Source: Blasia pusilla
Taxonomy: Eukaryota; Marchantiophyta; Marchantiopsida; Blasiales
DNA length: 64,000 bases
Direction: 5' to 3'
Assembly: GCA_050084515.1 (NCBI GenBank)
Contig: CM114273.1
Coordinates: forward strand, 9,858,001-9,922,000
In this document: positions 23,190 to 33,465 of the stretch, in pieces
How the letters are laid out: the number at the start of each line of letters is the position of its first letter
How positions within the stretch are numbered: the first letter of the stretch is position 1
Notes under the pieces: generated by a model
What the model was told of the DNA's origin: nothing
The model's database searches: none
Seen by the model: the letters and a program-made list of their open reading frames with translations, nothing else
Translations under genes and position numbers: made by a program

Positions 23190-24160
23190 TGCTCATGTTC
23201 CTTCTGAGAGACCTCAGAAATTAGACCCCGAGTCTGAAAGATGCATCCATAGTCTCAAGTTAGACTAACTCTGATTAACTAACCATAGTTAAGATAATCA
23301 TGCTTGACTGACTAACCAAGATTAAACTTCCCTACTTTATGTGAGTACCAAATATAGTAGTTCAGTTGTCTCATGAGCTTGTCTGTAACTCAATCTTCCA
23401 TACATCTCCTCTTTCCTAAATATCATTTTGTTTGAATTTTTCCTTTGGACATTGTCATGTTTCCTAAGATAGTTCATTTCTTTAAATCAATAAGATCTTT
23501 AAAATTTAATTTCAAATGATATTTAAAAGTTTTGAAACTTAATTATGGAAAATAATTTAGACTCTTGCATCACTAGGTTTATACTAGTTTATTTTATTAT
23601 TGTCAAGAGTGTCCCTTCATTTTGCAAACTCCTCTCTTTTTTATATTTGGCACTTTTATTTGGTACGATCACTCAAGATTAAATTAAATGACTATTGAAA
23701 AATTTGAGAGTTAATTATGGTGGTAATTTAAACTTGTGCATCGCATGAGCTTACACTAGTAAATCTATATGGGATACCCATTCCGGAATATCTTAGGGCA
23801 TGGAAAATGATCTTCTTTATGATCTATATTTTATTATTGGAGAGTGTCCTTTTATTTTTTGAACATCTCCCTTCGGAATCTCAAATAGTTTCAAATTCCC
23901 CAACGTTTATGATATTTCATAAGAGGGTTGATGTGGAGACAAGCTTGCATTTTAGGGTTTTAATCCTTAGGGCCTAGATATATTCTACAGTATTTATTTT
24001 ATGTTTATACTATATGAGACCATTCATTTCCATGTTTATACTATGTGAGCTTTAAGCATCAACTTAGGTAACTCATTTAATATTTCATTGCTTAATTAAA
24101 TGAGATTCGGATACTAGACATTGAAGTGAATTTCTAGAGTTTCCTTCATATCTATAAAAG
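23190..24160. other. AT-rich intergenic stretch, no feature seen
   Basis: Low-GC sequence without open frames longer than about 50 codons and without recognisable repeats. Confidence 0.5.
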
Positions 24161-24162
24161 GT

Positions 24163-24559
24163 AAATGGTAAGTAAATCAAGCCCATGGGACCCAAAGGAT
24201 CAAAAAGTTTAAAAACACATCATAAGTAATATATCAAAACATGAAAAGATCCTATAAGTCTTATCCTAGCCAATGCCTATATCACTTGAGCGACGCATGA
24301 ATAATGACATCCCTAATACAACAAACTAAATCATAAGGCACTAGTTGAAGTAAAGAATAGAAATTCCCCATATCTATTTTATAAGCTTGTCTAATCTCTT
24401 CATACCTAGGACAGGTAAGAAACACATGCTCTTCATCCTCAATACATCATTCATCACATAACCTACAAATTCATTCACTTCTATCAATGTTGAGTCATCA
24501 TCCTTCCTCAATTCCTAGTCTATGAAACCCAATCTTAAGTCGTGCGATAATATGACGTA
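24163..24559 (-). mobile_element. LINE-A 3' fragment
   Basis: It begins with the family 3' end (GGTAAATGGTAAGTAAATCA on the plus strand) and runs through the 3' UTR into the Cys/His segment. It is cut at TATGACGTA, where the LTR of the Ty3 element starts. Confidence 0.8.
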
Positions 24560-25806
24560 TGTCACGTTTTTTAGGATAGATTGGTGAGATCTAGTAGAGC
24601 GCCTTTTGGAGTAGTGGAGGACACGCTCAGGAGGTCAAGGATGACCTGTTGAGGCCAGGGGAAACCTGAGAGAGCAAGTTTTCCCTTCGTTTCTGCTCAT
24701 TTGGAGCCATATTGAGAAACTTACTATTTTAGATAAGTACCATTTTGAGTATATGGTCGCATTTTTATTTTTGGTAAGTGGTCATTGACCTCCTACATCG
24801 GGTCAAGAGCCAAGGAGGTGACTTGGGAGCATAGGTTACCATGGAGAGAGTTTGGGGGAGGGGAGGGATATACCTCAAGGAGAGAGAGCTTGAGAGCTCA
24901 TTCTCTGTTCCTTGAACCTCTTAGCACGAGGCAACGAAGCTATGGTCCTTGCCTTGTGGGTGTAACCCAAGCCTCTCATTAGGAAAGTGGGTTTGGTTTG
25001 ACATTGAGAGAGAGATGTGAGAGTGCACACATGTGCGAACTATGGTGTTGTGAGAGAGATTGGATCTTAGTTTACAAAGAGAGAATAAGTGAGTGAAAGA
25101 GCTTCATGGGGGATCTCGTTGATTGCTCGATGTTTGGTGCAGGTTGGGGGACTATGTTCCCTGCTTCATGGCTCATGGGAGTGCTCACCAGAGCAAGAGC
25201 TATGCGAGTTTACTGTTTTGCTTTGCTGATTTTTTGTACATGAGTGTGGCACGCGGAAGCATTGCCCAATTTTCGATAGGAATTGAGTATGGGGGCGGAT
25301 TGGTCCATCCCGATGCCCTCGAGAGCACCATGTAGCTTGCTTATTTGTGTTCTCATAGGTTTTACATTTTTTCTGGGAGAAATCAATGCGAAAGCGCTAC
25401 CAAATTTTGTGTAGGAGAAAGAGACGTTGGGCTTTACGACAGTCCCTGTAAGTTTTTACTAGAATGTTCGATTCAAAAAAATTTTGACGTCGTTGTAGAT
25501 TGTGAAGTTGTGCACGATATACAATAGACGGTGCACAATTTGGAGTTGCACGCAAAAAGTTATGGTCAATCTTACAAAATTTCCATTGTTAGGCAATTTT
25601 TAGGGTTAAATTGTTCAAACCCTAAACCAGCCGCCGTGCCAGCGGCCGTTGCCGTCATAGTCACCTTCAACGGTCCACCATCAACGGTCCCCCGTCACCA
25701 TCAACGGTCCACCGTTGGCTGCTGCCGCCGCCTAGCACTGCTCAGAGCCGCGTTCGGCCGTTGTCCACCCTTGGTTGCTATTGCCGTCATTACGGAGTGG
25801 AGGGTC
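24560..25806 (+). repeat. Left LTR of the Ty3 element
   Basis: It starts with TGTCACGTTTTTTAGGATAG and matches the inverted stretch at 33465-34730 up to about 25806. A TGACA at 25812-25816 could be its end, giving TGTCA...TGACA termini. A PBS was not certain; a weak tRNA-Met-like stretch near 26400-26425 would place the end further right. Confidence 0.65.
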
Positions 25807-26419
25807 TTCCATGACAACCATTGATTCTCTAACTTGTGCCGCCACGACGTACTTTGTTTTGGCCGCCACCCTCATCGCAGTTCCGTCATCAACTTGTGAT
25901 GGTGGGTGACCTTGGGTTATAGTGTTTGAGTTTTCATTTTCGTGCTGCTATATTGTGATTGGTAACCGCTCGACGACGATTGAGTACCGTGCCTGTGACG
26001 CCCGTAGCCGCAACGCGCCGTGCCGCTCGTGCCCACACCGCACCATCTCGATCGCGGAGCCGCTCCTTCACTAAGGAGCAGAGCATGTGAATTGCTGATT
26101 AAGGAGGGTATGCTGCCAAGTGCCGCATCCCATTCCCGAGTGTCGTGCCGTTTGTAGCTGTCCGTGCCGCCATTGCCGCATCGGACCGTTGGACCTCCAC
26201 CGCACATCGTGGAGGTTTGAGCAGCGTCAGTACGAGAGGAGTACGACTTTTTGATTGGAGGAGTTGTCTTCACGATTGAGTTGGGGTCGAGATTTGGAGT
26301 TGCCAATGAGAAACATCGACATTATTGTTATTGTTAGGTCTCTTACCCTACATGTGTGAGGGATTTTTGGGTATTGGGAAGTTAATTGGGATATTGGGTT
26401 TTGTACTGATGCTAAGAGC

Positions 26420-28020
26420 TTCGATGATGTATGGGTTTAGGGGACATAGACTTGTGTGGGATATCCAGAGTTAAGGATGGTTTGTCGATGAGACGATAGA
26501 TCAGTTGATTTTCCGGACCGCGCCGCTTATTGCCGCATAGCACACGTTTCAGTGAGAGAGTGTAGATTGAGTGCCGCATGTTTAGTTTTAGTGATTGAGG
26601 GATTACTTGTGAGATTGAGAGTGATCGTGTGAGAGGGGCACGAGGGCCATCACGGCGTCCTTTTGAGAGTTTGAGAGGCGAGGTAGTGGACTTGAGAGTA
26701 GCTCTGGTGGGTTTACCCGGAGTGGTGCGAGGTTTCAAGGATCTCCACGTGAGAGACCACCTTGATCTCCTTCTATGTCATCTTCACACGAGGGGGAGCG
26801 TGTAGAGGAGTGTGTTAGTGATCCACCGTACACATTGAGTGGTCTTACCAGTTGGGCGTACGAGATGGATGATCGAGGTAGAGGACCGCGTAGGTTTTCG
26901 GGTGATGTAGGCACTATAGAGCTATACGACTTCATAGCGGAGTTTAGGAGTTGGTCTCACTGACAGCGGGCTAGGAACTCTAGAGAGTTCAACCCGTTCA
27001 TAGCATGGAAAAGTATGTTCTAGTATTTAGAGGGTGAGCCCATGGACCATTACCATGAGTTCTCCCATAGATATGCCCAGGATATTGAGGCATGGCGATT
27101 CTACTATGATCCACACTATGTGTCATGGACGGAGCCGTTCCGAGATAAGGAGGAGGAGTTAGGAGAGGCTTCTTCCTCTTCCACTAGTGATGCTTTAGGA
27201 GGGATCGCCCGCATTGAAGCAATTGCACCGTCTAGTCGGGTTCGTCCCACGTTCAACCTCGTGGTTGAGTTCTTCGGTAAGTTGAGGCTGAGCTACTAGG
27301 GGGTACGGATGGAGAAGTTGCGGAGCATCCACGAACTCTAGAGGCGTCCCGGTGAAAGTTTGCGTGAGGCTTACACTTGCTTGCGCCGGTTGATGAAAGT
27401 CACTTAGGGGGTGACAGAGGCTCAGGCTATCTAGTCATGGTACGCGATGCTGGCCGGACCCTGCGGACACGGGTGCGGGAGGGGTGCTTCTTATGAACAC
27501 CTCCCCTATGTTGAGAGAGTTTTTTTAGGACCACCGAGAACATTGAGGGAAACATGGCAGAGGAGAGCGTAGCCACCATGGGTTTTCGGTGAGAGTACTC
27601 ACGATTGTCTACACCACTAGTGCAGCAACGTGAACTTCGAGATCGGTCGACTGTGGCACCACGAGCTCAGGGAGGATACCGGGAGGCCGTGCCACAAAGA
27701 CCTGCACCTTCATATGCAGCTCCGCAACTGCCGCCTATGATTGCTTGTTGGTCATGTGGTGGAGCCCATCATCAACGTGATTGCACTTGTCAGGGTCATG
27801 GACGTGTGCCTCAACATGGAGGAGAAGATGGTGCTGCACCAGGAGGTTATCAGTATGACTATTGTCAGAGGTATGGTCATACATACGCCATGTGTTTCAG
27901 TTTACACCCTGAGTTACGTCTGGACCGAGGGCCGGAGAGGGCACCAGAGCGAGTAGCCGGTTCGAGTGGGCCTATAGATCCTGCACGAGGTGGTCCCGTT
28001 GAGGGACGAGGAGCTTGAGT
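26420..28020 (+). pseudogene. Ty3 gag with zinc knuckles
   Basis: The gag frame reads RFSGDVGTIELYDFIAEFRS, then PFIAWKSMF and EPMDHYHEFSHRYAQDIEAW, then ESLREAYTCLRRLM, the usual core of Ty3 gag. Two Cys/His knuckles follow in shifted frames: CWSCGGAHHQRDC (27745-27784) and a degraded one with YGHTYAMC near 27870. Stops at 27021, 27298, 27339, 27405 and 27432 are all TAG where Gln is likely. A working gag would form the virus-like particle; this one cannot. Confidence 0.75.
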
Positions 28021-28420
28021 TGCCTAACAGGGTGGTGGAGCTACGTATGGAGGAGGTAGAGTCCCACCACCTAGATGCGTCGAGGGAGATTCTCGGCGTG
28101 CGGCTGGGATGGTTGTTTAGATACAAGAGCTATACGAGCAGATTTCCGCTATGGCATTGAGGTTATCCGATGACGGATCCGTGGCATCAACATCATATGG
28201 AGCAACCAAAGATATGGAGGATCCTGGTTGGATGTGCGGGGTTGCCCAGATGGAGGCTGCCACAGTTATGACGCATGGAGTAGCCGTAGAGTTGGATCCA
28301 CAACGAGGGGAAGCCACGAAACAGACCAGGCTTCCTCAATCTTTCACGTTTTCCAAGGCAATGAGGACCCCATCGATGGGTCCTAATTAGAGTTCCCAGA
28401 GAGTTGGTGATGTTATTGGT

Positions 28421-29160
28421 GTGCAGGCATGGAGGGCGATGGGAGAAGCGAGTGCGATGACTCATATTGTTGATGCTCAAGAGGAGCATGTGTCAAGTAT
28501 GATGTTGGGGACGGCCACGATGGTGTACCATGCTCCACTGTTTACTGCTTCCGATGTTATGACGTTGGGAGGTACACCCGTCAAGGTTTTCTGGCTGGCC
28601 GCTACGCTATGTGAGAGTGGAGTTGGAGTTCGTGCATCACGTTCAGAGGTGATTGCAGAGGAGGTGATGGAACTGCCCTTGGAGCGTATGCTCGGGCCCT
28701 CCACGTCAGATTCATGGCAGGCTGCGGCTGCTAGGATGGCGGAGATGCCGGCTAGACCCCCGATAGAGCGTGCCATGGCTTCTCCTGGTGTTGTGTTTCT
28801 GGATAGCCGGGGAGAGGTCTTCCAGTTGATGAGTATAGGAGGTAGAGCTTTTAGTCTGCAACACTTCTTGTTGGATTGAGGAGCGCAACCCTTGATGTTG
28901 GGGAAAGCGTCATTCAGAGGATTGGGCTTGATAAGAGCCGATGTGGAGCGTTGTCCATTCTGGATAGAGACATCCTTGGGTGGAGCAAGTACCACACAGT
29001 ATATCACCCGGTAGGAGGTCGTGGTGAGGATTCGCCCAGGACATCCTGTAGATAAGTCCGCGATGCGAGCCAAGGCGATAGTGACTGATGTAGAGTCCTA
29101 CAACGTCTTGGTTGGTGGAGCAGTGTTATATCCGACGGGGTTTTCCCCGGATTAATGGGA
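28421..29160 (+). pseudogene. Ty3 protease region
   Basis: A 152-residue open frame leads to FQLMSIGGRAFSLQHFLLD, then a TGA at 28877-28879 and GAQPLMLGKAFI. The stop falls where the retropepsin active site (D-S/T-G-A) needs Ser or Thr. Downstream VTDVESYNVLVGGAVLYPTG and WQSGDGRLSSLPVRF continue the protease-adjacent region in the same frame, past further stops, to about 29446. A frameshift then leads into the methyltransferase. Confidence 0.65.
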
Positions 29161-29428
29161 GGAGTCAGTGTCCTACACACCAGGATGGCAATCAGGTGAT
29201 GGGCGCCTTAGCTCATTACCCGTTCGATTCACACGTGCAGTGATCGAGCAACGGCCAAGGGAGATGGCGACCTTAGCAACATTTAGCAGTGCCATCACTT
29301 GGCCTAGTGATTTGATTGAGGGATATGTCCACGTAGAGGAAACTCTCATTTCTGACATCTCTATAGAGAGGAGTGTCATGGTAGCCGCATCAGTCTGTGG
29401 AGGAGACGTACCATTTTGGGCTCGATTG

Positions 29429-30560
29429 AGGAGCTTCAACGCTTAGCCACTCAGCATGTGCAAACCGCTTGGAGCAAGATGTTTGCACCAGAGTGTGATG
29501 GGTGAGAGGAACCCCAAGTAGCCAAGAGTGTTGCTATGATCCCTTTGGATACCACCCCGATTGTGTGGTGCATCCCAGAGAAGGATATTCGGGTGTTGGA
29601 TCTCTTGGAGGAATCAGCACTGGGTTAGCTACTGCTTTGCATGCTCGAGTGCGAGTGCAGCAATACCTGTATGTGGAGATTGATGATGTTGCGAGGTGCG
29701 CTTCACTTCACCATGTGGCGCAGTTACACCTCCGTTTTCCCGACTTGTTGTGTGCGTCTGCCATTCTGGGTTACCAGAGTTCCCTACCGAGGGACATTTC
29801 ATTGTTGGGGGCGGAAGACTTGGAGCGGATAGGGACCATAGACTTGGTCATTGCTTGTTGGCCATGTCAGGACCAGTCGAATGCTGGATGGGGTAGCAGA
29901 TTAACAAACTCTCAATCCATGTTGTTTTGGGAGATGATGCGGAACTTGCGACACTTGCAGGAGCATCAATCTCGTCCTCCAACATACATTCTGAAGAATG
30001 TACCGATTTTGGGCAATTGAAGGTCCCGTGTGGTCATAAGTGCACATCAAGTGCGTGGATCAGCCTGAAAATTTTGCATAAGCATGGATCGGCCCGAAAA
30101 TTTTGTTGGATGCTGCGAGTGTGAATTCACGAGCATATCGCCCGCCTCTTTGGTGGACCAACTTGATACCACACGAGATGTTGCAGAGGGCATATGCAAG
30201 AGTGGAGCGCCCTTCCAATTTGCTGGTGGATTCTATATTGGATCTAGGCCATCGATCACAAGCAGTGAGGCTAGATGATCAACTGCCGTTGACTGTGGTC
30301 AACAGGATTGGCATGCCACTGGCAGCCTTTCCACATTGGTGAGTTTTCCCGCTTCCTATGCATTCAAGGAGGCCGGACCAAGCTTGGTTTGGGATGACCA
30401 TGTACAGAGGTTGGCGGAGCCCAACGTTGATGAGCGAGAGTGAGCGATGGGATTCCCCATGGGAGTGATGGTAGTATCGTCAATATTAGAGGCATCACAA
30501 CGTCATGTCGTGGGTGAGGCGATGGACATGAACTGCTTGAGATGGATTTTCAGCTTAGGA
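29429..30560 (+). pseudogene. Cytosine-5 DNA methyltransferase domain within the Ty3 polyprotein
   Basis: The C5-methyltransferase motifs occur in canonical order: motif I VLDLLGGISTGLA (about 29593) with YLYVEIDD after it; motif IV DLVIACWPCQDQSNAGW, including the catalytic Pro-Cys-Gln (about 29865); motif VI YILKNVP (about 29985), where the family has ENV; then in shifted frames motif VIII RPPLWWTNLIP (about 30140), and motifs IX-X with ERE, a stop, AMGFPMGV and GEAMDMNCL (30435-30540). Order and the WTN motif suggest a DNMT3-like enzyme; the plant DRM type has permuted motifs. The frame is the same as that of RT downstream, so it belongs to the polyprotein and is not a chance neighbour. 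Stops and at least one frameshift inactivate it. Retroelement-encoded DNMTs are known from a charophyte alga and from dinoflagellates. Confidence 0.85.
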
Positions 30561-30896
30561 GTAGTTGAGTAGCGTCGTTTGAGGATGCAACAGATCACAG
30601 CAGTTGCGTTGGTGAGCCCCATGCCTACCGAGACGGTTAAGGCAGTGGTTGGGGGCGAGACCTGAGGAGATCGACACACCAAGGGTGATCGGGAGAGACA
30701 TCCTTGGACTTCTTGGGATATTTTGCAGGTACGCCAAGAGATGGAAGCCACAACATCGAGCATGGTTTCGGGTATTGCACATGGAGACTCGACTTTAAAG
30801 TTGGCTGTAGGGGAGCAGTCGAGTTTTGTTGTGCAAGACGGGGTTGCACCATAGCAACCACCGACACCCGCGTCGGAGAGTCCTACCGTAGTCACG

Positions 30897-31720
30897 ATGG
30901 AGACTTGGGAGCCAGATCTGGGCCCTAAGTTGACAAGAGGAGAGCAGCGTTGGATACACCAATTCCTTAGGAGTCATAGGAGTTGTTTTGCATTTAGTTT
31001 GCATGATTTGGGTACGCTGAAGGGTCCAGGGATCCACATTGGGTTGTCGAGTGACACGCCGATCTTCCGACGATCCTACAGGTACAGTGACATGGAGAGG
31101 GCTCTGATTCAGAGTAGGAGCTAAGACTTGGTTGGAGTAGGACTAGTGGAGATGTCACATGGAGAGTATTCATCAGCCACTATTATGCCCGCCAAGAAGG
31201 ATGTGCATGGCAACTGGACGGATAGGCGGATGTGTGGAGATTACCGACCTATCAATCGGCAGATGAAGTTCGATAGGTATGCCATGCCCACTCTTGAGGA
31301 GATCTTTGATGCTATTGGGCATGCAAAGGTCTTTAGTTTGTTAGATCTTCGAGCCGGATACCATCAGCTGCTTATCAGATTGGAGGACAGGCAGAAAATG
31401 GCATTTTGGGGCATCGATCCTCACGGGAAGGATTGCTTGTACTAGTGGCGGTTCTTACCACTTGGGTTAAGGAATGGCCCAACTGAGTTTCATAGGGTCA
31501 TGGATAGGATCTTGGATAGGTCATAGGTCTGGATTTTGCTAGGTGTTATATTGATGACATCGTAGTCTTTGGCGCCACGGTTGAGAAGCATGAGTGACAT
31601 CTAGAGGAGGTGTTTCGACAATTGCAGTTATATGGGCTAAAGCTACATCCAGACAAGTGCAAATTCTTCTACGACCAGATTGAGTACCTGGTCATACGAT
31701 ATATCCAAGGAGCCTTGATG
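30897..31720 (+). pseudogene. Ty3 reverse transcriptase
   Basis: It contains LTRGEQRWIHQFLRSHRSCF, then NWTDRRMCGDYRPINRQMKF, PTLEEIFDAIGHAKVFSLLD and AGYHQLLIRLEDRQKMAFW. A TAG at 31443 (Gln expected) precedes WRFLPLGLRNGPTEFHRVMD. The catalytic box YIDDIVVFG follows at 31547 in a shifted frame. It is the RT of a plant Ty3/gypsy element, non-functional through stops and frameshifts. Confidence 0.85.
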
Positions 31721-32395
31721 TGCAGTATATGAAGGTAGAGGCTATTTCATGCATTCTACGCCCTAGAGATGTTAGTCGAGTTTGTGCATTCATGGAATTG
31801 GCGAACTTCTATCGACGGTACGTCAAGGGTTTTAGTTTGATTGCGAAGCCGCTAATCTTGCTGACCAAGGTGGATCAAGAGTGGCACTGGGGGGATGAGT
31901 AGGAGAGAGCATTTTAGCTGCTCAAGGACTGATTGATGTCCACGTCCATATTAAGGAGACCGATCAGGGGGTGTCCTTTCCAGTTGCATACCGATTGGAG
32001 CATGTTGGGGCTTGGATCTGTGCTCACCCAGCATGACGATAATGGTAGAGAGTTCATGGTGGCTTATGCTAGTCGCTTGAACAACGCTACAGAGGCAAAG
32101 TATAGCTCGTATAAGGATGAGTGTTTGGTTGCGGTGTGGGCTGTCGCACATTTCAGATGTTATCTATTTATATCCCATGGTCTTGATATATTTACCATTT
32201 ATTCGAAAATCCCTTTACCATCATTATTGATCATCAGTCACTTAAGTGGTTGATGGAGTTCGACAAGCTTACAAGGAAGCTTGCGAGGTGGGCTCTTTTA
32301 TTGCAGGAGTATGACTTCCAGATGGTGCATAGACCTGGGATGCTCAACCAGGATGCAGATGGTTTGAGCCATAATCCATGCGTGAGTCAATGAGA
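31720..32395 (+). pseudogene. Ty3 RNase H region
   Basis: FMELANFYRRYVKGFSLIAK is the RT-RNase H connection. FQLHTDWSMLGLGSVLTQHD carries the first RNase H Asp, then YSSYKDECLVAVWAVAHFRC and, after a short insertion at 32168-32207, LKWLMEFDKLTRKLARWALL. Stops at several Gln or Arg positions break the frame. Confidence 0.75.
32168..32207 (+). mobile_element. Ultra-short LINE-A 3'-end insertion
   Basis: Between HFRCYLF and the expected NPFTIITDHQSL of RNase H lie about 35 extra bases reading CCCATGGTCTTGATATATTT and ACCATTTA. They match the last bases of LINE-A (CCCATGGGCTTGAT plus TTTACCAT repeats). ATTTAT on the left and ATTTATT on the right could be a target duplication, but the tail has the same composition. 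Confidence 0.6.
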
Positions 32396-32739
32396 TGGGA
32401 CATGAGCTCATTGGCATGGTGAGAGTGATGAGGAGTTGGTGCCAGGATGGCATGCGTTAGCCTATTTGGGCTTGTTGGCTGTGGAGAGCCAGATTGCTTA
32501 AACTTAGATGGCGAGGTTTGATGGAGAGTCCTTAGATCTAGAGGCTGGTGAGGAGACAACAGGTGGCTGAGACATTCACGACGATGGAGTGGTCTTGCAG
32601 TACCTTCGTACTAGCAGCGTCGCGAGCACCGTGGGTGCTAGAGAACGGGATTGGATCCTATAGCGAGCTAGACGGTTTCTGTGGGAGGAGACACATGTGT
32701 TGCAGGTGTGGGAGGATGGTAGAGTACGTGTAGTGCCTC

Positions 32740-33465
32740 ATCCTTTGCAAAGAGCATGTTTGGTGCCCACAAGGAGTTGGGTCATTTTGGAGTGAAGCAA
32801 ACGTATAGCTTGCTCCAGATTCAATATTGGTGGCGAGGCATGCTGACTGACATTCAATAATTTGTTGCCATATGCATGGTGTGTGATCGAGTCCGTGAAC
32901 GCTCCGACTCCACAGTTGCATCCACTTTTGATTATGGTTTTAGGTTAAAGATGGAGTTTGGATTTTGTAGGACCTTTGCCTTTGATGGAGCGCCATAGTC
33001 GTTATGTGTTGGTGATGGTCCAGCAGTTCTCAAAGTGGATAGAGTTGGTTGTATTTCCTGACAAAGCGAGTGAGGGAGTAGCGTATGCCTTCCTAGATTG
33101 AGTGTTGAGTCATTACGGCACACCAGCTGAGGTGTTGAGAGACCAGGGTACAGAGTTCCGCAGGGAGTTTCAGGCACAGATCGACCACCGCACTACTTCG
33201 CGAGATCATCCTGAGGCGGATGGACTAGCGGAGTAGGTTGTGCAGACGGTGAAGATAGGACTACGCAAGTATAGCTTGCAAAGAGGTCACCTAGGAGATT
33301 GCGACCTCTAGTTGCCGTGGTTGGCGATGGGATACAGATTCAGCAGTCACGCATCCTTAGTGTCTTTCTCACCGTACTTGCTTTTGTATGGTCGAGAGCT
33401 AGATTTACCTGCAACAATTTGTCAAGATGTTGGTGAGATGTTGAACATTAATGACCCTTATGTAC
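32740..33465 (+). pseudogene. Ty3 integrase, truncated
   Basis: The zinc finger reads HKELGHFGVKQTYSLLQ with ICMVCDRVRE (HHCC). The catalytic core has LDFVGPLPL, then EVLRDQGTEFRREF and HPEADGLAE, giving D, D and E. PWLAMGYRFSSHASLVSFSP and YLLLYGRELDLPATICQDVG lead to INDPYVL, where coding stops at the join with the inverted LTR. Stops at 33234 and 33309 are TAG. The C-terminal domain and the normal 3' LTR are missing. Confidence 0.75.

Larger units (their letters stand above)
18122..23190 (-). mobile_element. LINE-A, nearly full-length copy
   Basis: Minus-strand order: 5' tandem monomers (23.19-22.53 kb), ORF1 (22.47-21.84 kb), endonuclease (21.72-21.12 kb), linker (21.05-20.58 kb), RT (20.37-18.65 kb), C-terminal knuckle, 3' UTR, and a tail of GGTAAAT-type repeats at 18122-18150 as seen on the plus strand. 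It inserted next to the LINE-C fragment. Frame breaks, a 200-base foreign insert and an internal RT duplication make it inactive. The family is L1-like in domain order but ends in a short tandem repeat and not in poly(A). Confidence 0.75.
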
